In this document: one piece after another, positions 36,836 through 46,025 of the stretch
How positions within the stretch are numbered: position 1 is the stretch's first letter
Layout of the letters: the number at the start of each line of letters is the position of its first letter
Origin: Chryseobacterium gleum
GTDB lineage: Bacteria > Bacteroidota > Bacteroidia > Flavobacteriales > Flavobacteriaceae
Direction of reading: 5' to 3'
Assembly: GCA_945897915.1 (NCBI GenBank)
Contig: CAMDGB010000003.1
Coordinates: 62,001-126,000, forward strand
DNA: 64,000 nt
Translations under genes and position numbers: made by a program
Notes under the pieces: model-generated
What the model was told of the DNA's origin: nothing
Databases searched by the model: none
What the model saw: only the letters and a program-made list of their open reading frames with translations

Positions 36836-37903
36836 ATGAGTCATAATATCAAACCCGGAGTGGCAACTGGAAATCAGGTACAAGAAATTTTTAATTATGC
36901 AAAGGAAAAAGGTTTTGCTTTACCTGCTGTTAATGTTACAGGAAGTAGTACAATCAACGGTGTTCTAGAAACCGCAGCAAAATTAAATGCGCCAGTAATT
37001 ATTCAGTTTTCTAATGGAGGCGGTCAGTTTAATGCGGGTAAAGGAATGTCAAATGCGGGAGAAAAAGCTGCTATTTTAGGTTCTATAGCTGGAGCAAAAC
37101 ATGTGCACACTTTGGCAGAAGCTTATGGTGCAACTGTGATTTTGCATACAGACCACTGCGCAAAAAAATTATTACCATGGATTGATGGTTTATTAGATGC
37201 TTCTGAAAAACATTTTGCTGAAACAGGAAAACCATTATATTCTTCGCATATGATTGATTTATCTGAAGAACCAATTGAAGAAAATATTGAACTTTGTAAG
37301 CAATATTTAGCAAGAATGAGTAAAATGAATATGACATTAGAAATTGAACTTGGAATTACTGGTGGAGAAGAAGACGGAGTAGACAATTCTGATGTAGATA
37401 GCTCTAAATTGTACACACAACCAGAAGAGGTTTCTTATGCTTATGAAGAGTTAATGAAAATTAGTCCTCGTTTTACTATTGCAGCTTCTTTCGGAAATGT
37501 TCACGGTGTATATAAGCCAGGAAACGTAAAATTAACACCAAAAATTTTAAAAAATTCGCAAGAATATGTTCAAAATAAATTCAACACAGGAACCAATCCA
37601 GTTGATTTTGTTTTCCACGGAGGTTCAGGTTCAACAATTGAAGAAATTAGAGAAGCTATTTCTTATGGAGTAATTAAAATGAACATCGATACCGATTTAC
37701 AATTCGCTTTTACCGAAGGGATTAGAGATTACATGACGTCTAAAATCGACTACTTAAAAACACAAATTGGTAGTCCAGAAGGAAGTGATAGCCCAAATAA
37801 AAAACATTACGATCCAAGAAAATGGATTCGTGAAGGAGAAGTTACTTTCAATACAAGATTAGAACAGGCTTTCGCCGATTTAAATAACGTGAATACATTA
37901 TAA
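36836..37903 (+). CDS. fbaA: class II fructose-bisphosphate aldolase
   Basis: This zinc-dependent aldolase splits fructose 1,6-bisphosphate into two triose phosphates. The 355-residue length fits class IIA. Key features: PAVNVTGSSTINGVLETAA, the zinc and catalytic segment ILHTDHCAKKLLPWIDGLL, MTLEIELGITGGEEDGVDNS, FGNVHGVYKPGNVKL with a zinc His, and FHGGSGSTIEEIREA. It is followed by accD after 73 bases that include a repeat-type hairpin. Confidence 0.97.
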   Translation: MSHNIKPGVATGNQVQEIFNYAKEKGFALPAVNVTGSSTINGVLETAAKLNAPVIIQFSNGGGQFNAGKGMSNAGEKAAILGSIAGAKHVHTLAEAYGATVILHTDHCAKKLLPWIDGLLDASEKHFAETGKPLYSSHMIDLSEEPIEENIELCKQYLARMSKMNMTLEIELGITGGEEDGVDNSDVDSSKLYTQPEEVSYAYEELMKISPRFTIAASFGNVHGVYKPGNVKLTPKILKNSQEYVQNKFNTGTNPVDFVFHGGSGSTIEEIREAISYGVIKMNIDTDLQFAFTEGIRDYMTSKIDYLKTQIGSPEGSDSPNKKHYDPRKWIREGEVTFNTRLEQAFADLNNVNTL

Positions 37904-37915
37904 TTAACAATTGAT

Positions 37916-37956
37916 AATTGAAAATTGATAATTATTTGGATTGTCAATTTTCAATT
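37916..37956. repeat. AT-rich intergenic inverted repeat between fbaA and accD
   Basis: AATTGAAAATTGATAA and TTGTCAATTTTCAATT are inverted with one mismatch around a 9-base loop. The sequence belongs to the same CAATT-type low-complexity class seen inside aroA and near 31950. It lacks a T run, so a terminator role is doubtful. Confidence 0.6.
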
Positions 37957-37976
37957 GTCCATTATACATTAAAATT

Positions 37977-38831
37977 ATGGCTTGGTTTAAAAGAAAAGAA
38001 AAAGGAATTACAACCGCAACTGAGGACAAAAAAGATGTACCAAAAGGTTTATGGTACAAATCGCCAACAGGTAAAATTGTTGATTCAGATGAATTAGAAA
38101 GAAATTTATGGGTGAGTCCAGAAGACGATTATCATGTAAGAATTGGTAGTGCAGAATATTTTAGAATTTTGTTTGACGATAATGAATTCAAAGAATTAGA
38201 TGCCAATTTAACCTCTGTAGATTCATTAAAATTTGTAGATACAAAAAAGTACAGCGATCGTTTAAAAGAAGTTGCCGAAAAAACCAAACTGAAAGACGCC
38301 GTAAGAACTGGTGTAGGAAAATCTAAAGGAAATGAAATCGTTATTTGTTGTATGGATTTTGCTTTTATAGGTGGTTCGATGGGCGGTGTAGTTGGTGAAA
38401 AAATCTCCAGAGGAATTAGTTATGCAATGCTACACAAATTGCCATTTGTGATGATTTCAAAATCGGGTGGTGCACGTATGATGGAAGCGGCGCAATCTTT
38501 AATGCAGTTGGCTAAAACTTCTTCAAAATTAGCACAGTTAGCAGAAGCGCAATTACCTTATATTTCTTTATGTACCGACCCTACAACAGGAGGAACAACT
38601 GCTTCTTATGCTATGCTAGGAGATATTAATATCGCAGAACCTGGAGCTTTAATTGCCTTTGCAGGACCACGTGTAGTTAGAGATACAACCGGTAAAGATT
38701 TGCCAGAAGGATTTCAAACCTCTGAATTTTTATTAGAACACGGTTTTTTAGATTTTATTTCGCATAGAAAAGAATTAAAAGATAAAATTAATCTATATAT
38801 CGATTTAATCTTAAACCAAGATATTAGATAA
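37977..38831 (+). CDS. accD: acetyl-CoA carboxylase carboxyltransferase, beta subunit
   Basis: AccD transfers the carboxyl group from biotin to acetyl-CoA, the first step of fatty acid synthesis. The preferred start is [13 protein letters not shown] at 37977; an earlier ATG at 37941 falls in the intergenic repeat. The crotonase-fold core is complete ([66 protein letters not shown]). The N-terminal four-Cys zinc ribbon of the E. coli protein is replaced by [20 protein letters not shown] with no Cys. About 284 residues. Confidence 0.95.
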   Translation: MAWFKRKEKGITTATEDKKDVPKGLWYKSPTGKIVDSDELERNLWVSPEDDYHVRIGSAEYFRILFDDNEFKELDANLTSVDSLKFVDTKKYSDRLKEVAEKTKLKDAVRTGVGKSKGNEIVICCMDFAFIGGSMGGVVGEKISRGISYAMLHKLPFVMISKSGGARMMEAAQSLMQLAKTSSKLAQLAEAQLPYISLCTDPTTGGTTASYAMLGDINIAEPGALIAFAGPRVVRDTTGKDLPEGFQTSEFLLEHGFLDFISHRKELKDKINLYIDLILNQDIR

Positions 38832-38835
38832 AAAT

Positions 38836-38872
38836 AAAAAACCCGATTTTCATTTGAAAACCGGGTTTTTTT
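38836..38872. terminator. bidirectional terminator between accD and metK
   Basis: Inverted repeat AAAAAACCCG-ATTTTC / GAAAAC-CGGGTTTTTTT lying between two convergent genes (stops at 38831 and 38892). Confidence 0.88.
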
Positions 38873-38891
38873 ATACTTGTCTTAGAAAATA

Positions 38892-40163
38892 TTATATTCC
38901 AAAAGCAGTTTTAATATCTGCAACACGGTCTAATTTTTCCCATGTAAATAATTCCACTTCTATCGTTTTTACAGCACCATCTGGCGATTTAAACGTTTTT
39001 GTTACTACTTCATTTTTACGTCCCATGTGTCCGTAAGCAGCAGTTTCACTATAAATTGGCGTTCTTAATTTTAAATTTTGCTCAATTGCATAAGGTCTTA
39101 AATCAAACAATTGTGCTACTTTATCAGAAATTTGAGAATCTAATAACCCATTTTTAGCTGTTCCGTACGTATTTACATAAATGTTACAAGGTTTTGCAAC
39201 ACCAATAGCATAAGAAACTTGAACTAAAACCTCGCTTGCCACACCTGCAGCAACTAAGTTTTTAGCAATATGACGCGCAGCATAAGCAGCACTTCTATCA
39301 ACTTTACTTGGGTCTTTACCTGAGAAAGCACCTCCACCGTGAGCACCTTTTCCGCCGTAAGTGTCCACAATAATTTTTCTACCTGTTAGACCAGTATCAC
39401 CATGAGGTCCTCCGATTACGAATTTTCCAGTTGGGTTAATGTGGTATTCAATTTTATCATTAAATAAATGAGCATATTGAGGGTATTTAGCTAAAATTCT
39501 AGGAATTAAAATTTCAATAATATCTTTTTTGATTTTTGCTAACATAGAAGTTTCCTCATCAAAATCATCATGTTGTGTGGAAACTACAATTGAGTCTATT
39601 CTTACAGGAACATTATCATCATTGTATTCTAAAGTAACTTGAGATTTTGCATCAGGACGCAAATAAGTTATCGCTGAATTTTCTCTACGTAATTCGGCTA
39701 ATTCTTGTAATAATTTATGCGCTAAATCTAATGCTAATGGCATTAAATCAACTGTTTCGTTTGTTGCATAACCAAACATAATTCCTTGGTCACCAGCGCC
39801 TTGTGCGTTAGCTTTCGATTCAAAATCTGTAGCGGCAGCTCTGTCAACGCCTCTATTAATATCATCAGATTGATCATGAATAGCAGATAAAACGCCACAT
39901 GAATTGGCTTCAAACATATATTCGCTTTTTGTGTAGCCAATCTTTCTAATTACATCACGCGCAATAGATTGAACATCTAAATAAGTAGTAGATTTTACTT
40001 CACCAGCTAAAATTACTTGTCCAGTTGTAACCAATGTTTCACAAGCTACTTTTGACGATGGGTCAAATGCTAAAAAATTGTCAATTAATGCATCACTAAT
40101 TTGATCTGCAATTTTGTCTGGATGTCCTTCGCTCACAGATTCCGACGTAAATAAATATGCCAT
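38892..40163 (-). CDS. metK: S-adenosylmethionine synthetase
   Basis: MetK makes SAM from methionine and ATP. The 423-residue protein shows [20 protein letters not shown], the [18 protein letters not shown] and [14 protein letters not shown] segments, [20 protein letters not shown] and the P-loop-like [19 protein letters not shown]. All catalytic residues appear intact. It is divergent from the metH operon across a 552-base gap and is preceded by a probable SAM-II riboswitch, so its product likely represses it. An insertion near residue 120-130 ([20 protein letters not shown]) is modest. Confidence 0.97.
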   Translation of the reverse strand: MAYLFTSESVSEGHPDKIADQISDALIDNFLAFDPSSKVACETLVTTGQVILAGEVKSTTYLDVQSIARDVIRKIGYTKSEYMFEANSCGVLSAIHDQSDDINRGVDRAAATDFESKANAQGAGDQGIMFGYATNETVDLMPLALDLAHKLLQELAELRRENSAITYLRPDAKSQVTLEYNDDNVPVRIDSIVVSTQHDDFDEETSMLAKIKKDIIEILIPRILAKYPQYAHLFNDKIEYHINPTGKFVIGGPHGDTGLTGRKIIVDTYGGKGAHGGGAFSGKDPSKVDRSAAYAARHIAKNLVAAGVASEVLVQVSYAIGVAKPCNIYVNTYGTAKNGLLDSQISDKVAQLFDLRPYAIEQNLKLRTPIYSETAAYGHMGRKNEVVTKTFKSPDGAVKTIEVELFTWEKLDRVADIKTAFGI

Positions 40164-40225
40164 AATTATAAAAAATAAATAATAATTAACGAAAAAATTG
40201 CAATGAAATACTAAAGTAGGATAGA

Positions 40226-40280
40226 TGCTGCTTTAGCATTTTTTTACGAGGTTGCAATCAGTTCAAATTTTTCCTCTTTA
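40226..40280 (-). ncRNA. probable SAM-II riboswitch upstream of metK
   Basis: On the minus strand, P1 is GAGG (40273-40276) with CCTC (40248-40251). The long A/T-rich loop ends in CTGATTGCAA, directly before the 3' strand of P1. An A-rich linker then leads to GCTAAAGCAG. This is the order of the SAM-II class (loop ending in TTGCAA, P1 strand, A-rich linker, GCTAAA). The pseudoknot can form by CTG with CAG and GCA with TGC. The -7 box at 40290-40297 would start the transcript just before P1. I judged this by eye against the known SAM-II layout; a covariance search would settle it. Confidence 0.68.
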
Positions 40281-40289
40281 ATTCTGGTG

Positions 40290-40297
40290 CAAAGTTA
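40290..40297 (-). promoter_or_regulatory. -7 element of metK promoter
   Basis: Minus strand TAACTTTG, a TAnnTTTG match. Transcription would begin a few bases downstream, right at the 5' edge of the SAM-II candidate. No -33 TTG at standard spacing. Confidence 0.5.
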
Positions 40298-40469
40298 TAA
40301 AATCAATTTGATATTTAAATCATAAATTATAATTAAAATTTTATTTTCAATAATGAACCATATTTATAGATAAATTTTCTTAATATTATAGTATATAATG
40401 AAAAATAATCTAAATTAAACCAATAAAAAATTAAAAATTAGAAAATATTTCTTTTTTCATTTTTTTTAC

Positions 40470-40477
40470 TACATTTG
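40470..40477 (+). promoter_or_regulatory. -7 element of the metH operon promoter
   Basis: TACATTTG fits TAnnTTTG and lies 24 bases before the SAM-I aptamer. The stretch 40298-40469 between the two divergent promoters is AT-rich and shows nothing else. Confidence 0.6.
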
Positions 40478-40500
40478 CACTGTTCATAAACATACTGATT

Positions 40501-40606
40501 GTTATCACGAAAGGCGGAGGGATTAGACCCAGTGAAACCTTAGCAACCCTACACTTGTAGAAGGTGCTACATTCTATTCCGATTTTTAAATCGGAAACAG
40601 ATAACT
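40501..40606 (+). ncRNA. SAM-I riboswitch (S box) of the metH operon
   Basis: Classical SAM-I aptamer. P1 pairs GTTATC (40501-40506) with GATAAC (40600-40605). Conserved core pieces in order: GGCGGAGGGATTAGACCC, AGTGAAACC, TTAGCAACC, a short hairpin CTACA/TGTAG, AAGGTGCTACATTC, then the P4 hairpin CCGATTT/AAATCGG. Binding of SAM should turn down metH and the genes behind it. No strong terminator follows. A weak AATTTCT/AGAAATT stem at about 40651-40675 is the only candidate platform, so translational control is also possible. Confidence 0.95.
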
Positions 40607-40715
40607 AGAAAATTTAACACTTTTCGCTGATATCAATTTTAAGTTTAATTTCTTGCAGTTTCATTTTTAGAAATTGTCGAGGTTTTATTTTAAAAAAATG
40701 TAATATCATTAAAAA

Positions 40716-41729
40716 ATGTTAACTAACATCACAAATACAACAGAATCGGCTAAAAGTAGCATTCACCAAGCCATTAAAGAAAGAATTTTAGTTCTAGATG
40801 GCGCAATGGGAACAATGTTGCAACGCAATAAATTTGAAGAAGAAGATTTTCGTGGCGAACGTTTCAAAGCATTTCCGCATCCTTTAAAAGGAAATAACGA
40901 CTTACTTTCCATTACTCAACCAGAAGCTGTAAAAGAAGTCCACCGTTTGTATTTTGAAGCCGGTGCAGATATTGTAGAAACCAATACTTTTTCAGGCACT
41001 ACAATTGGAATGGCCGATTATCATATGGAAGATTTAGTGTACGAATTAAATTACCAATCCGCTAAAATTGCTAGAGAAGTTGCAGATGAATTTTCAGATA
41101 AGCCTCGTTTTGTTGCTGGTTCAATCGGACCAACTAATAGAACGGCTTCCATGTCACCAGATGTCAATGATCCAGGCTATCGCGCCGTAACTTTTGACGA
41201 TTTACGAATTGCATACAAACAACAAGTGGAAGCTTTAATAGATGGCGGTTCGGATGTGCTTTTAGTTGAAACTATTTTCGATACCTTAAACGCTAAAGCA
41301 GCACTTTTTGCGATAGAAGAAGTAAAAGAAGAAAGAAATTTAGACATTCCAATTATGGTTTCAGGAACTATAACAGATGCCTCAGGACGAACTTTGTCTG
41401 GACAAACCGTAGAAGCTTTTTTAATTTCTATTCAACATATTCCTTTGTTAAGTATCGGGTTTAATTGCGCTTTAGGCGCAGATCAATTAAAACCCTATTT
41501 AAAACGTTTGGCACATCACACGCAGCTAAATATATCCGCACATCCAAATGCTGGTTTGCCAAATGCCTTCGGAGAATATGACCAAACACCAATGGAAATG
41601 CAAGCTCTAATTAGGGAATATTTACAAGATAATTTGATAAATATTATAGGAGGTTGTTGTGGTACTACTCCGGATCATATTAAAGCTATCGCAGAAGTTG
41701 CTAAAGAATTTAAGCCAAGAATAGTTTAA
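40716..41729 (+). CDS. homocysteine S-methyltransferase module of split MetH
   Basis: This protein corresponds to the N-terminal zinc-dependent homocysteine-binding domain of cobalamin-dependent methionine synthase, encoded separately. It has 337 residues: [40 protein letters not shown], and the zinc ligands in [13 protein letters not shown] and [13 protein letters not shown]. The SAM-I riboswitch lies directly upstream. The rest of MetH is encoded at 42258, after a small lipoprotein gene. Confidence 0.95.
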   Translation: MLTNITNTTESAKSSIHQAIKERILVLDGAMGTMLQRNKFEEEDFRGERFKAFPHPLKGNNDLLSITQPEAVKEVHRLYFEAGADIVETNTFSGTTIGMADYHMEDLVYELNYQSAKIAREVADEFSDKPRFVAGSIGPTNRTASMSPDVNDPGYRAVTFDDLRIAYKQQVEALIDGGSDVLLVETIFDTLNAKAALFAIEEVKEERNLDIPIMVSGTITDASGRTLSGQTVEAFLISIQHIPLLSIGFNCALGADQLKPYLKRLAHHTQLNISAHPNAGLPNAFGEYDQTPMEMQALIREYLQDNLINIIGGCCGTTPDHIKAIAEVAKEFKPRIV

Positions 41730-41732
41730 CAT

Positions 41733-42242
41733 ATGAAAAATTTTATAACATTAATTTTTAGTATTGTTTTTAGTACTTTAGTAAGTTGTTCATCTGCTGA
41801 CGATTGTACAAAAACAGTGACTATTCCAAGTAGAAATATAATTACTCCAACTGGTTCAGCTTATATTCCCGAATCACAATTATTAGTTCCATGCGATTAT
41901 GTGGCAACTCCTATTCAAGAGCAAGCGCCATTACAAAATTTTAGTTATGAAGTATTAAATTTCACTTTTATCCCCGATACAGGAAATAATACTAATAGTT
42001 TGAAATTTGATATCAAACTTAATAATCCAAATAATTTTGTGATTAAAGGTTTTCCTTATTTTACAGTTAATACAGACGGTCTTGTGTCTTCTTCAGGTTT
42101 TATAAATGGAGCAACTTCTACTTGTACTGAAATAAATCCTAACTCTAGTTGTATTTTTTCTTACGACAAACAAGCATCTCTTAATTTAGGTATTATCCAA
42201 TCCATTCAGTTAGTTAATGTTAAGTATTATTTGACAGAGTAG
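41733..42242 (+). CDS. small lipoprotein of unknown function
   Basis: The 169-residue protein has a lipoprotein signal (MKNFITLIFSIVFSTLVSC) with the acylated Cys at about 19. The mature part is beta-rich with Cys pairs (DDCTKTV, LVPCDYV, STCTEINPNSSCIF) and a segment FDIKLNNPNNFVIKGFPYF. I recognise no family. It sits three bases after the first metH module and 15 bases before the second, so it should share the SAM-I-controlled transcript. A link to methionine or corrinoid handling is possible but not shown. Confidence 0.8.
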   Translation: MKNFITLIFSIVFSTLVSCSSADDCTKTVTIPSRNIITPTGSAYIPESQLLVPCDYVATPIQEQAPLQNFSYEVLNFTFIPDTGNNTNSLKFDIKLNNPNNFVIKGFPYFTVNTDGLVSSSGFINGATSTCTEINPNSSCIFSYDKQASLNLGIIQSIQLVNVKYYLTE

Positions 42243-42257
42243 ACAAAAAATAAAAAT

Positions 42258-44948
42258 ATGAATAGATCAAATAAAATAAATTTACAACTTTCAGGGTTAG
42301 AACCACTTTTCGTTACCGAAGAATCTATTTTCGTAAATGTTGGTGAACGAACGAATGTTACAGGTTCCCGAAAATTTCTCCGTTTAATTAAAGAAGAAAA
42401 ATACGATGAAGCACTTTCGGTTGCTCGTGAGCAAGTAGAAGGTGGTGCCCAAATTATTGATATTAACATGGATGAAGGAATGTTGGATGGCGTGTTTGCT
42501 ATGACAAAATTCCTAAATTTAATTGCTGCCGAACCAGATATTGCTCGTGTTCCAGTAATGATTGATAGCTCGAAATGGGAAATTATTGAAGCGGGTTTAA
42601 AAGTCGTGCAAGGTAAAGCGGTGGTAAATTCTATTTCTTTAAAAGAAGGAGAAGCCGTTTTTATCCATCATGCCAAACTAATAAAACGATATGGTGCGGC
42701 AGTAATTGTAATGGCTTTTGACGAAGTTGGACAAGCAGATAATTACCAAAGAAGAATTGAAATTTGCAAAAGAAGTTACGATATTTTGGTAAACCAAGTT
42801 GGTTTTCCTGCCGAAGATATTATTTTCGATCCTAATATTTTTCCTGTTGCAACGGGTATGGACGAACATAAATTAAACGCTTTAGATTTTTTTCAAGCAA
42901 CAAAGTGGATTCGTGAAAACCTGCCTTTTGCTAATATTTCTGGTGGTGTAAGCAATGTTTCCTTCTCTTTTCGTGGTAACGATAAAGTCCGTGAAGCCAT
43001 GCATTCAGCTTTCTTATTTCATGCCATTCAAAACGGAATGACTATAGGAATTGTTAATCCGGAAATGTTAGAAATTTACGATGAAATTGATCCCATTTTA
43101 TTAGAACATGTTGAAGATGTGCTTTTAAATAGAAGAGACGACGCCACAGAACGATTGTTAGATTTAGCCGAAAGTTTTAAGGGCGATTTTAAGATAAATG
43201 AAAAAGCTATTGCCGAATGGCGAAATGGTTCCGTTCAAGAACGATTGACCCATTCATTAGTAAAAGGAATAGACGAATTTATTGAAATTGATGTTGAAGA
43301 AGCCAGATTACAAGCCAAAAAAGCTATTGAAGTTATAGAGATAAGCTTAATGAATGGTATGAACGTAGTTGGCGATTTATTCGGAAGCGGGAAAATGTTT
43401 TTACCACAAGTAGTAAAATCTGCACGTGTAATGAAAAAAGCTGTTGCATATTTATTACCATATATCGAAGAAGAAAAAGATTCAACTGCTTCATCTTCGG
43501 CTGGAAAAGTTTTGATGGCAACCGTTAAAGGTGATGTTCACGACATAGGAAAAAATATTGTATCAGTAGTTTTGGCCTGTAATAATTTTGAAATTATCGA
43601 TTTGGGAGTTATGGTTCCACCAGAAAAAATTATTGAAGCTGCCATAAAAGAAAATGTAGATATTATAGGTTTGAGTGGCTTAATTACGCCTTCATTAGAC
43701 GAAATGGTGTATTTGGCCAAAGAAATGGATAAGTTGAACATCAAAATTCCAATAATGATAGGTGGTGCTACCACTTCGCGTGCACACACGGCAGTAAAAA
43801 TTGCTCCAGAATATAAGGCAACCGTGGTCCATGTTAATGATGCTTCAAGAGCAGTAACTGTCGCTTCGAATTTATTAAATACGGAATCCAAAACAGACTT
43901 TTCAATAGCGTTACGTAAAGAATATGATACGTTACGAGATGGCTATTTGAATAGAGCAAGAGAGAAAAATTTCTTAACAATTGATGCTGCTCGTAAAAAT
44001 AAATTCAAAATTGATTGGGACAATTATAAACCCATACAACCTAATTTTATTGGAACAAAAACAATTGAGCTTGAATTGTCTGAATTAGTTGATTTTATCG
44101 ATTGGACACCATTTTTTCAATCGTGGGAATTATATGGAAAATATCCAGCTATTTTAACTGATGAGGTCGTAGGCGAACAAGCAACTGAATTATTTAAAGA
44201 TGCACAAAATATGTTGTCCAAAATTGTTTCTGAAAAATGGTTCACGGCAAAAGGAATTTTAGGAATTTTTCCAGCCAATACAATTAATGATGACGATATC
44301 GAAGTATATTCTGGAACTTTAACTCAGAATCCAAAACCTAAAACCTTTTTATCATTAAGACAACAATCTCAAAAAACGGCTGGTGCGACCAATATTGCAT
44401 TAGCTGATTTTATTGCACCAAAAGAAACTGAAATTCAGGATTTTATAGGTTGTTTTTGTGTAACAACTGGTTTTGGAGTAGATGAAAAAGCAACAGAATT
44501 TGAAAGCCAATTAGACGATTATAACGCCATTTTAACCAAAGCTTTAGGCGACAGATTAGCAGAAGCTTTCGCAGAATATTTGCATCTAAAAGTTCGAAAA
44601 GAAATTTGGGGATATGCTTCAGACGAACAACTTTCGAATCAAGAATTAATTAAAGAAAATTACAAAGGAATTCGTCCAGCGCCTGGTTATCCTGCATGTC
44701 CTGATCATTTAGAAAAACCAACTATTTGGGATATCTTAAATGTGGAGGAAAATATCGGTGTAAAATTAACTGAAAGTATGGCAATGTGGCCCGCTTCTTC
44801 CGTATCTGGATATTATTTTGCTCATCCAGAAAGCAACTATTTTGGGTTAGGAAAAATAAAATCAGACCAAGTAGTAGATTACGCAAAAAGAAGAAACATA
44901 ACAATAGAAAAAGCAACCAAATGGTTGGCGCCAAATATAACAGATTAA
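42258..44948 (+). CDS. metH: cobalamin-dependent methionine synthase, pterin/B12/activation modules
   Basis: This 896-residue protein carries the remaining modules of MetH. A pterin-binding TIM barrel at about 15-290 shows [19 protein letters not shown] and [13 protein letters not shown] helical cap and the B12-binding domain follow, with the Co-ligating His at about 428 in [11 protein letters not shown] and the [13 protein letters not shown] and [14 protein letters not shown] segments. The SAM-dependent reactivation domain has [15 protein letters not shown] and [14 protein letters not shown]. Together with the 40716 protein it makes methionine from homocysteine and methyl-THF. Confidence 0.97.
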   Translation: MNRSNKINLQLSGLEPLFVTEESIFVNVGERTNVTGSRKFLRLIKEEKYDEALSVAREQVEGGAQIIDINMDEGMLDGVFAMTKFLNLIAAEPDIARVPVMIDSSKWEIIEAGLKVVQGKAVVNSISLKEGEAVFIHHAKLIKRYGAAVIVMAFDEVGQADNYQRRIEICKRSYDILVNQVGFPAEDIIFDPNIFPVATGMDEHKLNALDFFQATKWIRENLPFANISGGVSNVSFSFRGNDKVREAMHSAFLFHAIQNGMTIGIVNPEMLEIYDEIDPILLEHVEDVLLNRRDDATERLLDLAESFKGDFKINEKAIAEWRNGSVQERLTHSLVKGIDEFIEIDVEEARLQAKKAIEVIEISLMNGMNVVGDLFGSGKMFLPQVVKSARVMKKAVAYLLPYIEEEKDSTASSSAGKVLMATVKGDVHDIGKNIVSVVLACNNFEIIDLGVMVPPEKIIEAAIKENVDIIGLSGLITPSLDEMVYLAKEMDKLNIKIPIMIGGATTSRAHTAVKIAPEYKATVVHVNDASRAVTVASNLLNTESKTDFSIALRKEYDTLRDGYLNRAREKNFLTIDAARKNKFKIDWDNYKPIQPNFIGTKTIELELSELVDFIDWTPFFQSWELYGKYPAILTDEVVGEQATELFKDAQNMLSKIVSEKWFTAKGILGIFPANTINDDDIEVYSGTLTQNPKPKTFLSLRQQSQKTAGATNIALADFIAPKETEIQDFIGCFCVTTGFGVDEKATEFESQLDDYNAILTKALGDRLAEAFAEYLHLKVRKEIWGYASDEQLSNQELIKENYKGIRPAPGYPACPDHLEKPTIWDILNVEENIGVKLTESMAMWPASSVSGYYFAHPESNYFGLGKIKSDQVVDYAKRRNITIEKATKWLAPNITD

Positions 44949-45013
44949 AAATAGTCATAAAGTCTATTTTTTTTTTCTTATAACCTTCAACTTAAAAACT
45001 TTAATGCACAAAT

Positions 45014-45970
45014 ATGAAAGTAACACAACACATAGAAAATGCTAATAGAAAACCTTTGTTTTCTTTTGAAATTTTACCGCCATTAAAAGGTCAAAATATT
45101 CAATCTATTTTTGATAGTATTGATCCTTTGATGGAATTCAACCCGCCGTTTATTGATGTCACCTATCATAGAGAAGAATATGAATTCAAAGAATTATCAA
45201 ATGGTTTATTGCAAAAGAAAATTGTAAAAAAACGACCTGGGACGGTTGGTATTTGTGCAGGAATTCAAAATAAATACAATGTAGATGCCATTCCCCATAT
45301 TTTGTGTGGTGGTTTTACAAAAGAAGACACCGAAAATTTATTAATAGATTTAGATTTTTTAGGAATCAATAATGTGGTCGCACTTCGTGGTGATGCTGTG
45401 AAAAGTGAAATTTACTTTAAGCCAGAAAAAGAAGGTCACGCATATGCTTCAGAATTGGTTTCCCAAATAAACGATTTAAATAACGGTATCTATTTAGATG
45501 CCGATTTGCAAAATTCATCTAAAACTGATTTTTGTATCGGAGTATCAGGTTATCCAGAAAAACACATGGAAGCACCAAGTTTAGATAGTGACATTCATTT
45601 TTTAAAACAAAAGATAAAAAACGGTGCTGAATACATAATAACTCAAATGTTTTTTGATAATCAGAAATTTTTTGATTTCGTAAACAAATGTAGAGCGGCT
45701 GGAATTACGGTGCCAATTATACCTGGTTTAAAACCCATTTCTACAAAAAAACAGCTAAATTTAATTCCACACCGATTTAGTTTAGAATTACCAGATGATT
45801 TAATTATGTCGGTTGTAAAAGCAAAAGATAATGATGTGGTTAAACAAATAGGCATTGAGTGGTGCGCGCAACAAAGCAAAGAACTTGTAGCAGCAGGAAT
45901 TCCCGTGCTTCATTATTACTCAATGGGGAAAGCAGAAAATATTAAAGCTATTGCTAGTCAAATATTTTAA
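45014..45970 (+). CDS. metF: 5,10-methylenetetrahydrofolate reductase
   Basis: MetF reduces methylene-THF to the methyl-THF used by MetH. It has 318 residues with an N-terminal FSFEILPPLKG, then FIDVTYHREEYEF, the FAD region NNVVALRGDAV, IGVSGYPEKHMEAPSLDSDI, and QMFFDNQKFFDFVNKCR. The gene lies 65 bases after metH, oriented the same way. It is therefore probably part of the SAM-I-controlled operon. Confidence 0.95.
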   Translation: MKVTQHIENANRKPLFSFEILPPLKGQNIQSIFDSIDPLMEFNPPFIDVTYHREEYEFKELSNGLLQKKIVKKRPGTVGICAGIQNKYNVDAIPHILCGGFTKEDTENLLIDLDFLGINNVVALRGDAVKSEIYFKPEKEGHAYASELVSQINDLNNGIYLDADLQNSSKTDFCIGVSGYPEKHMEAPSLDSDIHFLKQKIKNGAEYIITQMFFDNQKFFDFVNKCRAAGITVPIIPGLKPISTKKQLNLIPHRFSLELPDDLIMSVVKAKDNDVVKQIGIEWCAQQSKELVAAGIPVLHYYSMGKAENIKAIASQIF

Positions 45971-45978
45971 TTTTAATT

Positions 45979-46011
45979 TTGTTTTTATTTGTGCTTCATA
46001 AACTATATTTG
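45979..46011 (+). promoter_or_regulatory. promoter of the PagL-like gene
   Basis: TTG at 45979-45981 and TATATTTG at 46004-46011 with a 22-base spacer, just after metF and 15 bases before the next ATG. Confidence 0.55.
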
Positions 46012-46025
46012 TCCTAAATATTTTT

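Noticed and set aside
40606-40715. Strong intrinsic terminator as expression platform of the SAM-I riboswitch
   Set aside because: Only weak AT-rich stems such as AATTTCT/AGAAATT are present and no T run follows them, so I did not call a terminator.
44786-44983. 65-codon plus-strand frame at the end of metH
   Set aside because: It overlaps the metH activation domain in another frame and has a composition typical of shadow frames.
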